From an uncultured Prevotellaceae bacterium (GTDB lineage Bacteria; Bacteroidota; Bacteroidia; Bacteroidales; Bacteroidaceae): a stretch of 8,258 bases of DNA. The DNA lies in NCBI GenBank assembly GCA_945827465.1, contig CALZOH010000143.1, forward strand, positions 1-8,258, in the 5' to 3' direction. The notes under the pieces were generated by a model. The model did not search any database. It had not been told where the DNA came from and saw nothing but the letters and a program-made list of their open reading frames with translations. Position numbers and translations under genes: made by a program. The first letter of the stretch is position 1. Each line of letters opens with the position of its first letter. Of the stretch, positions 1 through 5,841 are shown piece by piece.

Positions 1-52
1 ATACGAGATTCCTCTACGTCTCGTGGGCTCGGAGGATGTGTATAAGAGACAG
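1..52 (+). other. Illumina Nextera i7 adapter remnant (artefact)
   Basis: This is synthetic library sequence, not genome. Bases 1-9 match the 3' end of the P7 oligo (ATACGAGAT). Bases 10-17 (TCCTCTAC) sit where the 8-base i7 index belongs and match, from memory, Nextera index N712 in primer orientation. Bases 18-32 match the i7 read primer (GTCTCGTGGGCTCGG). Bases 33-52 match the Tn5 mosaic end finishing in TATAAGAGACAG, with one extra G at 34/35 relative to the standard oligo. Real sequence starts at 53, and the contig edge here reflects untrimmed reads. Confidence 0.97.
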
Positions 53-90
53 ACCACTACCCGGACAAAACGAGGCACTTTGCCAGCATA

Positions 91-124
91 GCAAAACCAC
101 TAACACAAGCAATGTATCTCTATC
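91..124 (+). repeat. Decayed copy of the 27-bp direct repeat
   Basis: This stretch aligns with bases 301-334, which comprise a short lead-in (GCATAACCG) plus the second 27-bp repeat. The alignment needs about two single-base gaps and several substitutions: GCAAAACCACTAA here against GCATAACCGCTAA there, then a similar CAAG-AATG core and a shared terminal ATC. It appears to be an older, diverged copy lying on the other side of the REP-like doublet. The alignment was made by eye and is only moderately convincing. Confidence 0.4.
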
Positions 125-140
125 AACATAACAAAAAACT

Positions 141-163
141 GTAGGGGCGTATCGCATACGCCC
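141..163 (+). repeat. REP-like hairpin, left arm of inverted doublet
   Basis: The 23-bp unit consists of a GTAG head followed by a perfect 8-bp palindromic stem (GGGCGTAT / ATACGCCC) around a CGC loop. It is the exact reverse complement of bases 236-258. A GTRG tetranucleotide next to a palindrome is the hallmark of REP elements mobilised by RAYT (Y1-type) transposases in other bacteria. No RAYT gene is present in this window, so the assignment rests on structure only. Confidence 0.75.
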
Positions 164-169
164 TCACAT

Positions 170-183
170 GGGCGAACATGCCC
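170..183 (+). repeat. Small internal hairpin between the REP-like arms
   Basis: GGGC-GAACAT-GCCC forms a 4-bp stem. Parts of this stretch recur inverted nearby: GCGAACATG (172-180) against CATGTTCGC (260-268), and GCCCTTCA (180-187) against TGAAGGGC (232-239). TCACATG also occurs directly at 164-170 and 227-233. The spacer is therefore itself built of repeat fragments, perhaps a diverged third REP-like unit. The stem alone is weak. Confidence 0.35.
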
Positions 184-235
184 TTCAAACGATAAAGTGA
201 GTTCGCCATCATCATTGCATGATCGCTCACATGAA

Positions 236-258
236 GGGCGTATGCGATACGCCCCTAC
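236..258 (-). repeat. REP-like hairpin, right arm of inverted doublet
   Basis: This unit is the exact reverse complement (23 of 23) of bases 141-163, so its GTAG head reads from the minus strand at the right edge. The two units face each other across a 72-bp spacer, the arrangement known as a BIME-like REP doublet. The whole unit could fold either as two small hairpins or as one long stem with a 72-nt loop. Confidence 0.75.
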
Positions 259-265
259 ACATGTT

Positions 266-292
266 CGCTAAACAACAAGAATGACATCCATC
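266..292 (+). repeat. 27-bp direct repeat, copy 1
   Basis: CGCTAAACAACAAGAATGAC followed by ATCCATC is identical to bases 308-334. It begins inside the sequence that follows the right REP-like arm. A GCCA tetranucleotide follows both copies, with a 2-bp offset, so the repeated unit is slightly longer than the exact core. Confidence 0.85.
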
Positions 293-307
293 GCCACATT
301 GCATAAC

Positions 308-334
308 CGCTAAACAACAAGAATGACATCCATC
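308..334 (+). repeat. 27-bp direct repeat, copy 2
   Basis: All 27 bases are identical to 266-292, with a 42-bp period and a 15-bp spacer between copies. Two copies with an unequal, unrelated third relative do not make a CRISPR array. Tandem duplication is the simplest explanation. Confidence 0.85.
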
Positions 335-376
335 ACGCCAATAAATAACCGATGAAATCACTGACTAAACAGACTT

Positions 377-1273
377 TTAACTCACGCTACGGAACTGATT
401 CGGGGTCATTCCGGTATGCAGTTTGAAAAATCTGACAAAATGTTGGGGATATTCAAATCCTAATCGGTCGGCAACTTGCTTTACCGTCAGGTCGGAATCA
501 CTTAAATGCTCCTTGGCAACAGCTACAATCCGGTCGCTAATGAACTCCTTAGCCGTGCGACCGGTCTCCATTTTCACCAGTTGACCAAAATAGGCCGGTG
601 AAAGACAACACTCACCGGCAAAAAGATTCACGGAAGGAAGACCTTCCTTCTGAACCCGGTTGCGCAGATAGTCACGCAACATTACATCAAACCGCTTCAC
701 GACCGAATGGTTGATTTCCTTGCGCATAATAAACTGACGGTCGTAAAAGCGAAGGCAATAGTTCAAAAGAAGTTCTATATTGGAAAGTATTAACTCCTGC
801 GTATGCAAGTCAACAGAGCGATGCAACTCGGCGTCAATCATATCCAGCACCTGCTTAAACAATGCCACTTCGGCCGCAGACAGATGGAGAGCCTCGGTAC
901 TGCTGTAAGAAAAGTATTCGTAGCGAAACATCTGACGAGCAAGAGCTGTACGACGAAGAAAATCGGGGTGAAACAAGAGTCCCACACAACGAGGACGAAT
1001 CATTTTATCGGTTACTTCAACGGTCACCTTCTGTCCCGGTTCAAAAGAAGTGACTGTTTGTTCGTCAAAATCATAGGGCGTACGACCATAAGAGAGATTG
1101 CATCCCTTGGTTTCCTTTAACCAAAGGGCATATACGCCATAATGTACCCGTGACGTGACTGTGGTCGCATAATTGGAGCGTTCAAGATGAACGACAGTAA
1201 CCATCGGATGCAACGTTTCGATACCATAATAATCGTTGACCTGCTGAATCGTTTCAAATTTGATCTCTTGCAT
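377..1273 (-). CDS. AraC-family transcriptional regulator
   Basis: Predicted DNA-binding regulator of 298 residues, the usual size for a two-domain AraC protein. Residues 1-130 or so form a ligand- or signal-binding region without a family I can name. Residues about 190-298 carry the paired helix-turn-helix domain: first helix-turn-helix near 215-237 (LSPAYFGQLVKMETG), second near 262-284. The C-terminal AraC signature lies at 272-295, including GFEYPQHFVRFFKLHTGMTP. The frame stays open to a TTG at 1297, but I chose the ATG at 1273 because that TTG overlaps a probable -7 promoter element. The gene follows the LuxR-type gene on the same strand after 116 bp and seems to have its own promoter. 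The effector and target genes are unknown. Confidence 0.88.
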   Translation of the reverse strand: MQEIKFETIQQVNDYYGIETLHPMVTVVHLERSNYATTVTSRVHYGVYALWLKETKGCNLSYGRTPYDFDEQTVTSFEPGQKVTVEVTDKMIRPRCVGLLFHPDFLRRTALARQMFRYEYFSYSSTEALHLSAAEVALFKQVLDMIDAELHRSVDLHTQELILSNIELLLNYCLRFYDRQFIMRKEINHSVVKRFDVMLRDYLRNRVQKEGLPSVNLFAGECCLSPAYFGQLVKMETGRTAKEFISDRIVAVAKEHLSDSDLTVKQVADRLGFEYPQHFVRFFKLHTGMTPNQFRSVS

Positions 1274-1294
1274 GGATGTAGGATATTGATGGTG

Positions 1295-1302
1295 CAAAAG
1301 TG
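1295..1302 (-). promoter_or_regulatory. Candidate -7 element of the AraC-family gene
   Basis: Read on the minus strand this is CACTTTTG, one mismatch from the Bacteroidota -7 consensus TAnnTTTG. It would place the transcript start near 1289, about 15 nt before the chosen ATG. No clear TTTG is seen at the -33 position, so the promoter may depend on an activator. Confidence 0.35.
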
Positions 1303-1322
1303 AACATATTTTTTGGAACGAA

Positions 1323-1350
1323 CACTACCTGCATGATGGATTTCACTACC
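1323..1350 (-). promoter_or_regulatory. Possible AraC-type operator: CACTACC direct repeats
   Basis: CACTACC occurs at 1323-1329 and again at 1344-1350, exactly 21 bp apart (two helical turns). Relative to the inferred start near 1289 the copies sit at about -35 to -40 and -55 to -61. AraC proteins classically bind direct half-sites 21 bp apart next to the -35 region, so autoregulation by the adjacent AraC-family protein is plausible. A 7-bp repeat can arise by chance. Confidence 0.3.
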
Positions 1351-1389
1351 CATACCACAGGAAAGAGTTGCCTAACCTGGAAAAGAAAG

Positions 1390-1980
1390 CTACATATCGA
1401 TGAGTTTGTTCGACAAAGCGTAAATAGTAAGTCCGCTCAAGGAATGAATTTTGAGTTTGCGGCAAATATTTCGGCGATGAGTCATCACGGTATAGACCGA
1501 AAGACAGAGACGGTCGCTCACCTCCTTGTTGGAAAGTCCCTTGACCAATTCAATCAGAATTTCTTTTTCGCGAGAACTCAACTGATCGGGCGGCGAGTCT
1601 AAAGGCGCTTCCGTGCAATCAGCCTGATATTGCTCGATGAGACGGCTCACCTTGTCGGCATCATCGTAGATGGTGATGTAGCGGTAATAGCCCTTGACTT
1701 CAGACAACATGCCGAGGTTGTTGACAATGGCAATGCAAGGAGTCTGGGGATATCGCTTGCGAAATTCAGCAAGGTCAAACACACCATTGAAATGTGGCGA
1801 CACAAACAGGAAGTCGAAAGTGCGCACTGCCGACAAGTTATAAAGCGTCTGCAGACTCTGAACCGCAACAGCATGAACGTGAACCGACGTGAGGTGTTCA
1901 AGCAACGAAATAATTCCTCCCTGCAAAATGGGAAGGTCCTCTGCCACCAAGATGTGGAGTGTCTCCTTATCAGCCTTCAT
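1390..1980 (-). CDS. LuxR-type regulator with degenerate receiver domain
   Basis: Response-regulator-like transcription factor of 196 residues. Residues 8-115 resemble a receiver domain: the acidic pair E14-D15 is kept after strand 1, but the phospho-acceptor Asp at the end of strand 3 is replaced by Ser61 (DFLFVSPHFNG, where DxxLLDxxxPG is usual). The conserved Lys of strand 5 is also missing (YITIYDD). Residues 133-190 form a typical LuxR/NarL helix-turn-helix (LSSREKEILIELVKGLSNKE through VYTVMTHRRNICRKL). The protein should bind DNA but is unlikely to be switched on by Asp phosphorylation. Its ATG lies inside the end of the hemerythrin-domain gene (11-bp overlap), which suggests translational coupling and a shared function. 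Confidence 0.9.
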   Translation of the reverse strand: MKADKETLHILVAEDLPILQGGIISLLEHLTSVHVHAVAVQSLQTLYNLSAVRTFDFLFVSPHFNGVFDLAEFRKRYPQTPCIAIVNNLGMLSEVKGYYRYITIYDDADKVSRLIEQYQADCTEAPLDSPPDQLSSREKEILIELVKGLSNKEVSDRLCLSVYTVMTHRRNICRKLKIHSLSGLTIYALSNKLIDM

Positions 1981-2668
1981 GGAGTATTTTTTCTTTTAAA
2001 TCGTGTACGGCAGGCACAAAGATATAGTCCTCGGCTTTGCAATGGGCATCCAGCTCCTTCTCGCAGTCATATATTTGATACAATAAAGCATTGAGTTTGG
2101 TGCGGTTGGTGTCAACAGGACTATATTTAATGAGAATCTTCTTCAATTCACGGAGTTCGTCATCGATGGCATGATGATGCTTGGAAAAAGTTTGTAACTC
2201 AAAAGTGCTGTCAACCTGATGACGAAGCAGCTGCTCCACATAAGGAAACAGGGTGCGCTCCTCATAACGCATGTGCTTCTCTACTGACGAGAGATAATTG
2301 TCAAATTGCTGATGAATGAGATGGTTGATCGCATTTTCAGGGTTCTCCTGAAGTGCCGAATGGAGGTCTTGATGGATGCGAGGCAACACATAATCGAGAA
2401 AATAGACATGCGACTGACGTAAATAATCCAATAAGGCTGCCACGGAAAGATTAGACACATCGTCAGTCAACTGTGTGTAACCCGAATGAATGAAATTGAT
2501 GATGAGCAAAAAGGTGGCCGTATCGACTTGAGAGGATTCACACACCTCACCCACGGTCTGATCGCCGAAGCCCAGCGACATACCAAAACGACTCAACACC
2601 TGAAGCAGACTGTAATTGTCTTCTATCAAGTCTGACATACGATCTGAGGCTGTATAGTAATTTGACAT
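1970..2668 (-). CDS. Hemerythrin-domain protein, RIC/YtfE/ScdA-like
   Basis: Predicted cytoplasmic di-iron protein of 232 residues. Residues 11-60 resemble the ScdA/DUF542 N-terminal domain, but the paired Cys of that domain (CCGG) is replaced by GFGD near residues 33-36. The rest is a hemerythrin four-helix bundle with candidate iron ligands in family order: H87, H132 and E136 (EKHMRYEERTLFPYV), one of H164-H166, then H209 and E213 (HCKAEDYIFVP). RIC proteins repair iron-sulfur centres after nitric oxide or peroxide damage; without the Cys pair this protein may instead sense O2 or NO. The frame is open to 2800, but the upstream part reads through the probable promoter at 2712-2719, so I start at the ATG at 2668 (a second ATG lies ten codons in). 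It overlaps the LuxR-type gene by 11 bp. Confidence 0.87.
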   Translation of the reverse strand: MSNYYTASDRMSDLIEDNYSLLQVLSRFGMSLGFGDQTVGEVCESSQVDTATFLLIINFIHSGYTQLTDDVSNLSVAALLDYLRQSHVYFLDYVLPRIHQDLHSALQENPENAINHLIHQQFDNYLSSVEKHMRYEERTLFPYVEQLLRHQVDSTFELQTFSKHHHAIDDELRELKKILIKYSPVDTNRTKLNALLYQIYDCEKELDAHCKAEDYIFVPAVHDLKEKILHEG

Positions 2669-2711
2669 GATGCGAAAAAAGATGATTGATGATGTAAAAT
2701 TAATAAAGGAA

Positions 2712-2719
2712 CAAACGTA
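2712..2719 (-). promoter_or_regulatory. Candidate -7 element for the hemerythrin-LuxR pair
   Basis: The minus strand reads TACGTTTG, an exact match to the Bacteroidota -7 consensus TAnnTTTG. The transcript would start near 2706, leaving a leader of about 38 nt before the ATG at 2668. No good TTTG box is seen about 20 bp upstream. The 156-bp gap between the antiporter gene and this one also fits independent transcription. Confidence 0.45.
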
Positions 2720-2824
2720 ACGAAAACCTACCTCGGAATTTCTTGACCACGATTCACCAAAATACCCGAATTCAAGTAGTGCATCAGGCACCTCTCTCAT
2801 CGAAAATAGGTAGAACCCGGGGGA

Positions 2825-4135
2825 CTAAGAACCCTTTTGCATACGCGGCAAGCCTAAAACGATGGCCGCAAGGGCACATACACCGAGCAACATAGGATAG
2901 AACAGATAGGGAATGATGGATGTTGGCGTAATAAGGGCTAAACCACCGGCCATCAACAATTGGGCGCCGTAAGGAATGAGTCCCTGAACGCAACAAGAGA
3001 AAGTGTCGAGAATACTGGCAGCTTTTCGGGCATCGACACCGAATTTTTGCGCAATATCACGCGCCAAATATCCCACCGAAAGGATGGCTACGGTGTTATT
3101 AGCCGTACACAAATTGGTAAGACTCACCAATAGGGCAATACTCAACTCTGCATGGCGACCATTTTTGACCCTTCGAGTCAAGGTGCGAATGATCCACGTG
3201 ATGCCGCCGCCCCTACGTATCACAGAAAGTAATCCGCCGGCCATCATGCTGATTAAAATCAACTCGCTCATACCGACTACACCTGACACGATAGCGTTCA
3301 TGAATCCCTCAAAATCATATAAACCGGTGCAGATACCCGTCAATCCACACAAAGCAATGCCCAACAACAGCACCCACAACACATTCATACCCATGACAGC
3401 CGTGACAAGCACCACCACGTAAGGCAATACCTTCCAAAAATTAGGCTGAAGAGTAGCCGGGACCATCGTTTGACTCCCCCAACCCATCACCACGTAAATG
3501 AGCAAGGTGATGAACGCTGCAGGCAAAGCTATACGGATGTTCATCCGAAACTTATCGCTCATGCGACACCCCTGAGTACGGGTGGCCACCACCGTTGTAT
3601 CGGAAATAAACGACAAATTATCGCCAAAGAAAGAGCCCCCCACCACAACAGCCACCAACAAGGGCAACTCAATACCCGTTCGGAGCGACAAACCGGTGGC
3701 TATGGGCACCAGGGCAACGATTGTTCCAACCGAAGTACCGATGGAAAGGGAGATAAAACACGCTGCTAAGAAAATACCGGCCAATAACATATTGCCGGGA
3801 ACAAGTTGAAGCGTCAAATTGACCGTAGCATCGACGGCGCCCATCGCTTTGGCCGTAGAAGCAAACGCTCCGGCCAAGATGAATATCCATACCATCAGCA
3901 AAAGATTGGAGTCGCCGGCGCCGCGAGAGAACTCTGCCAGGCGTTCTTCAAAGCTCAACCCACGCAACGTCAGTAATGCATAAGAGCACGTTGCCAAAAA
4001 GACAATGAGCAAGGGAATCTTGTGGAATCCGTGAAGATAAAGACTCAAAACGATAAACAAAACCACCATGACCAATAGTGGACTGAGAGCCAGCAAGCCA
4101 TTGCGCCGAGAGCGCATACCTCTTCTTATAATCAT
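2825..4135 (-). CDS. NhaC-family Na+/H+ antiporter
   Basis: Inner-membrane antiporter of 436 residues, predicted to exchange Na+ for H+ (or a related ion or metabolite pair). It is hydrophobic throughout, with roughly ten or more membrane segments by eye. NhaC-superfamily signatures are visible: TSVGT at 134-138, GDNLSFISDTT at 171-181 (the conserved GD-x3-SDTT motif), TANNTVA at 344-350 and FSCCVQGLIPYGAQLL at 379-394. The start is the ATG at 4135; an in-frame ATG six codons later is possible, as both precede the Arg-rich N-terminus. The family also contains malate/lactate and amine exchangers, so the substrate is not certain. It is transcribed divergently from the GH3 operon, with its own -7 element at 4156-4163. 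Confidence 0.9.
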   Translation of the reverse strand: MIIRRGMRSRRNGLLALSPLLVMVVLFIVLSLYLHGFHKIPLLIVFLATCSYALLTLRGLSFEERLAEFSRGAGDSNLLLMVWIFILAGAFASTAKAMGAVDATVNLTLQLVPGNMLLAGIFLAACFISLSIGTSVGTIVALVPIATGLSLRTGIELPLLVAVVVGGSFFGDNLSFISDTTVVATRTQGCRMSDKFRMNIRIALPAAFITLLIYVVMGWGSQTMVPATLQPNFWKVLPYVVVLVTAVMGMNVLWVLLLGIALCGLTGICTGLYDFEGFMNAIVSGVVGMSELILISMMAGGLLSVIRRGGGITWIIRTLTRRVKNGRHAELSIALLVSLTNLCTANNTVAILSVGYLARDIAQKFGVDARKAASILDTFSCCVQGLIPYGAQLLMAGGLALITPTSIIPYLFYPMLLGVCALAAIVLGLPRMQKGS

Positions 4136-4155
4136 TTGATAATGTATTGATGCAA

Positions 4156-4163
4156 CAAAATTA
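4156..4163 (-). promoter_or_regulatory. -7 promoter element of the antiporter gene
   Basis: The minus strand reads TAATTTTG, an exact fit to TAnnTTTG. The inferred start near 4150 leaves a leader of about 15 nt. The -33 box is not obvious at the usual spacing; TATTTG occurs 13 bp upstream, which is too close. Confidence 0.5.
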
Positions 4164-4167
4164 CATA

Positions 4168-4181
4168 ATTTGTCAACAAAT
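4168..4181. promoter_or_regulatory. Palindrome ATTTGTCAACAAAT, possible operator
   Basis: Perfect 6-bp arms (ATTTGT / ACAAAT) flank a 2-bp centre. The site falls between the expected -33 and -7 positions of the antiporter promoter, where a bound repressor would block polymerase. A small hairpin (GCTCT-GAG-AGAGC, 4183-4195) lies just beyond it. No cognate regulator can be named. Confidence 0.35.
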
Positions 4182-4255
4182 AGCTCTGAGAGAGCCGGCG
4201 AAATCGGTCAACAACAAGGCTAAAACGGTTGACGATAATAAAAAAATACAATTCA

Positions 4256-4286
4256 TTGTCTTTCTCGAAACTTTCCACTAATTTTG
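4256..4286 (+). promoter_or_regulatory. Bacteroidota-type promoter of the GH3 operon
   Basis: A TTG at 4256-4258 (-33) is followed after 20 bp by TAATTTTG at 4279-4286 (-7), matching the TTTG-N19-21-TAnnTTTG pattern of the primary sigma factor of this phylum. The start would fall near 4292, giving a leader of about 25 nt. A GGAGA at 4306-4310 lies 7 bp before the ATG and could act as a ribosome binding site. This is the best-formed promoter in the window. Confidence 0.6.
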
Positions 4287-4317
4287 TCATCCATTTCAAA
4301 TCTACGGAGATAGAACA

Positions 4318-5826
4318 ATGAGCATAACATCTCTTATTCGTCCTTTTTTTGAGCGTCGTTATCGCCAACTGGAACATTCCGGAAGAAACGCAGACGACAT
4401 TCAACGCCAACTGCTATCTAAATTGATAGCACGAGCCCAAAATACCGAATGGGGACGAACTCACCAATACCAGAATATCACTTCTTACGAAGAATTTGCC
4501 CGTAAAGTACCCGTCAATACCTACGAAAACCTGAAAGGATTCATTGACCGGATGCGCCACGGGGAAAGTGACGTTTTGTGGCCCGGCCGCGTGAAGTGGT
4601 ATGCCAAGTCATCCGGCACAACCAACGACAAAAGCAAGTTCATTCCGGTCAGTGCCGACGGTCTGCAAGACACCCATTACGCCGGCGGAAAGGATGTAGT
4701 AGCGTGCTACCTCCACAATTATCCCAAAAGCAAGCTTTTCGATGGTCGCGCACTGATATTGGGCGGCAGTCACGAACAAAACTACAATGTACCTGAAAGT
4801 CTGGTGGGCGATTTAAGCGCCATCCTCATCGAAAATATCCATCCCATGGCCAATTGGGTGCGCACACCCGGAAAATCGGTAGCTCTTTTGTCGGACTTCG
4901 AGACCAAGCGCGACCGCATTGCACGTATCGCCATGAAACAAAAGGTCACCAACCTGAGCGGTGTGCCTTCGTGGATGCTTTCAGTGCTCAGTCACATGCT
5001 GGAAATCAGTGGCAAGAAATATGTCACCGATGTTTGGCCGCATTTGGAGGTGTTTTTCCACGGCGGAGTGGCATTTACGCCGTACCGCAACACTTACCAC
5101 GAGATTATACCTTCAGACCAAATGCACTACATGGAAACCTACAACGCCAGCGAAGGATTCTTCGGCCTGCAGAGCGACCCCGGCGATGCGGCCATGGAAC
5201 TGATGGTGAATTATGGAGTCTTCTATGAATTCATTCCCTTGGAAGACGTCGGGAAAGAAAACCCAAGAGTAGTGCCTATATGGGGCGTTGAAACGGGACG
5301 CAACTACGCCATCGTGATTAGTACCACCTGCGGACTGTGGCGATACCAAATTGGCGATACTGTGAAGTTCACCTCGCTGAGACCTTACAAATTCTTCATC
5401 AGCGGACGCACCAAGAGCTTCATCAATGCGTTTGGCGAAGAGCTCATAGTCGACAATGCCGAAAAAGGACTGGCTGAAGCCTGCAAGGAAACCGGTGCTG
5501 AGGTGAAAGAATATACTGCCGCACCCATTTTCATGGATGCTGACGCCAAATGCAGGCATCAATGGGTGATTGAATTCCGTACACAACCGGATTCATTAGA
5601 ACATTTTGCCGACACCTTGGATCGTGCACTCCAAAAGATCAACTCAGATTATGAAGCCAAGCGTTCACACGACATTACTTTGCAACGATTGGAAATCATG
5701 ACAGCCCGTGAAAACCTTTTCGACGACTGGCTAAAGGGAAAGGGGAAATTAGGAGGCCAGCACAAGATTCCACGCTTGGCCAACGACCGTAAAATCATTG
5801 ACGAAATCATCCAACTCAATCAATAA
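4318..5826 (+). CDS. GH3-family acyl-acid-amido synthetase
   Basis: Cytoplasmic ATP-dependent enzyme of 502 residues in the adenylate-forming superfamily. Plant GH3 proteins activate a carboxylic acid (jasmonate, auxin, benzoates) as an acyl-AMP and join it to an amino acid; the substrate of bacterial relatives is generally unknown. The three nucleotide-binding motifs are present: SSGTTNDKSKFIP at 98-110, YNASEG at 275-280 and YQIGD at 343-347, with FISGRTKSFINAFGEEL (359-375) leading into the C-terminal lid. The lid ends with a Lys/Gly-rich loop at 473-483 (KGKGKLGGQHK) likely to hold the catalytic Lys. Full length, no broken motif. Start ATG at 4318, downstream of a good promoter. It heads an operon with the lipoprotein gene 15 bp downstream. 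Confidence 0.93.
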   Translation: MSITSLIRPFFERRYRQLEHSGRNADDIQRQLLSKLIARAQNTEWGRTHQYQNITSYEEFARKVPVNTYENLKGFIDRMRHGESDVLWPGRVKWYAKSSGTTNDKSKFIPVSADGLQDTHYAGGKDVVACYLHNYPKSKLFDGRALILGGSHEQNYNVPESLVGDLSAILIENIHPMANWVRTPGKSVALLSDFETKRDRIARIAMKQKVTNLSGVPSWMLSVLSHMLEISGKKYVTDVWPHLEVFFHGGVAFTPYRNTYHEIIPSDQMHYMETYNASEGFFGLQSDPGDAAMELMVNYGVFYEFIPLEDVGKENPRVVPIWGVETGRNYAIVISTTCGLWRYQIGDTVKFTSLRPYKFFISGRTKSFINAFGEELIVDNAEKGLAEACKETGAEVKEYTAAPIFMDADAKCRHQWVIEFRTQPDSLEHFADTLDRALQKINSDYEAKRSHDITLQRLEIMTARENLFDDWLKGKGKLGGQHKIPRLANDRKIIDEIIQLNQ

Positions 5827-5841
5827 CGACTGTATTCCCTT

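Larger units (their letters stand above)
53..376. other. Gene-free, repeat-rich intergenic region
   Basis: No credible coding region is seen in either direction. The stretch holds a REP-like inverted doublet, a nested weaker hairpin, two exact 27-bp direct repeats and a decayed relative of them, each listed separately. It lies downstream of the minus-strand AraC-family gene, so its hairpins could act on that transcript's 3' end, but no stem followed by a T-run (a standard intrinsic terminator) is visible. The left limit is the adapter junction, so what originally lay further left is unknown. Confidence 0.7.

Noticed and set aside
266..334. CRISPR array
   Set aside because: There are only two exact repeats with one 15-bp spacer, no leader and no cas genes; a small tandem duplication fits better.
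1274..1297. TTG start adding eight residues to the AraC-family protein
   Set aside because: The TTG lies within the probable -7 element, and a normal ATG follows at 1273.
1351..1389. Intrinsic terminator after the LuxR-type gene
   Set aside because: Only a weak stem (CCACAGG against CCTGG with a long loop) is present, without a T-run.
1300..1602. 100-codon plus-strand frame
   Set aside because: It overlaps the LuxR-type gene in antisense and has no domain or start-site support.
2669..2800. 44-residue N-terminal extension of the hemerythrin-domain protein
   Set aside because: It contains the exact TAnnTTTG element at 2712-2719, adds residues with no family resemblance, and the ScdA-like domain begins shortly after the ATG at 2668.
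2798..2835. Terminator hairpin after the antiporter gene
   Set aside because: The GAACCC copies there are direct, not inverted, so no stable stem forms next to a T-run.
4132..4410. 92-codon minus-strand frame across the divergent promoter region
   Set aside because: It covers both promoters and the start of the GH3 gene, and its translation looks like non-coding sequence.
5113..5586. 157-codon frame antisense to the GH3 gene
   Set aside because: It is fully inside a well-supported gene on the other strand, shows no recognisable domain, and reads as its shadow.
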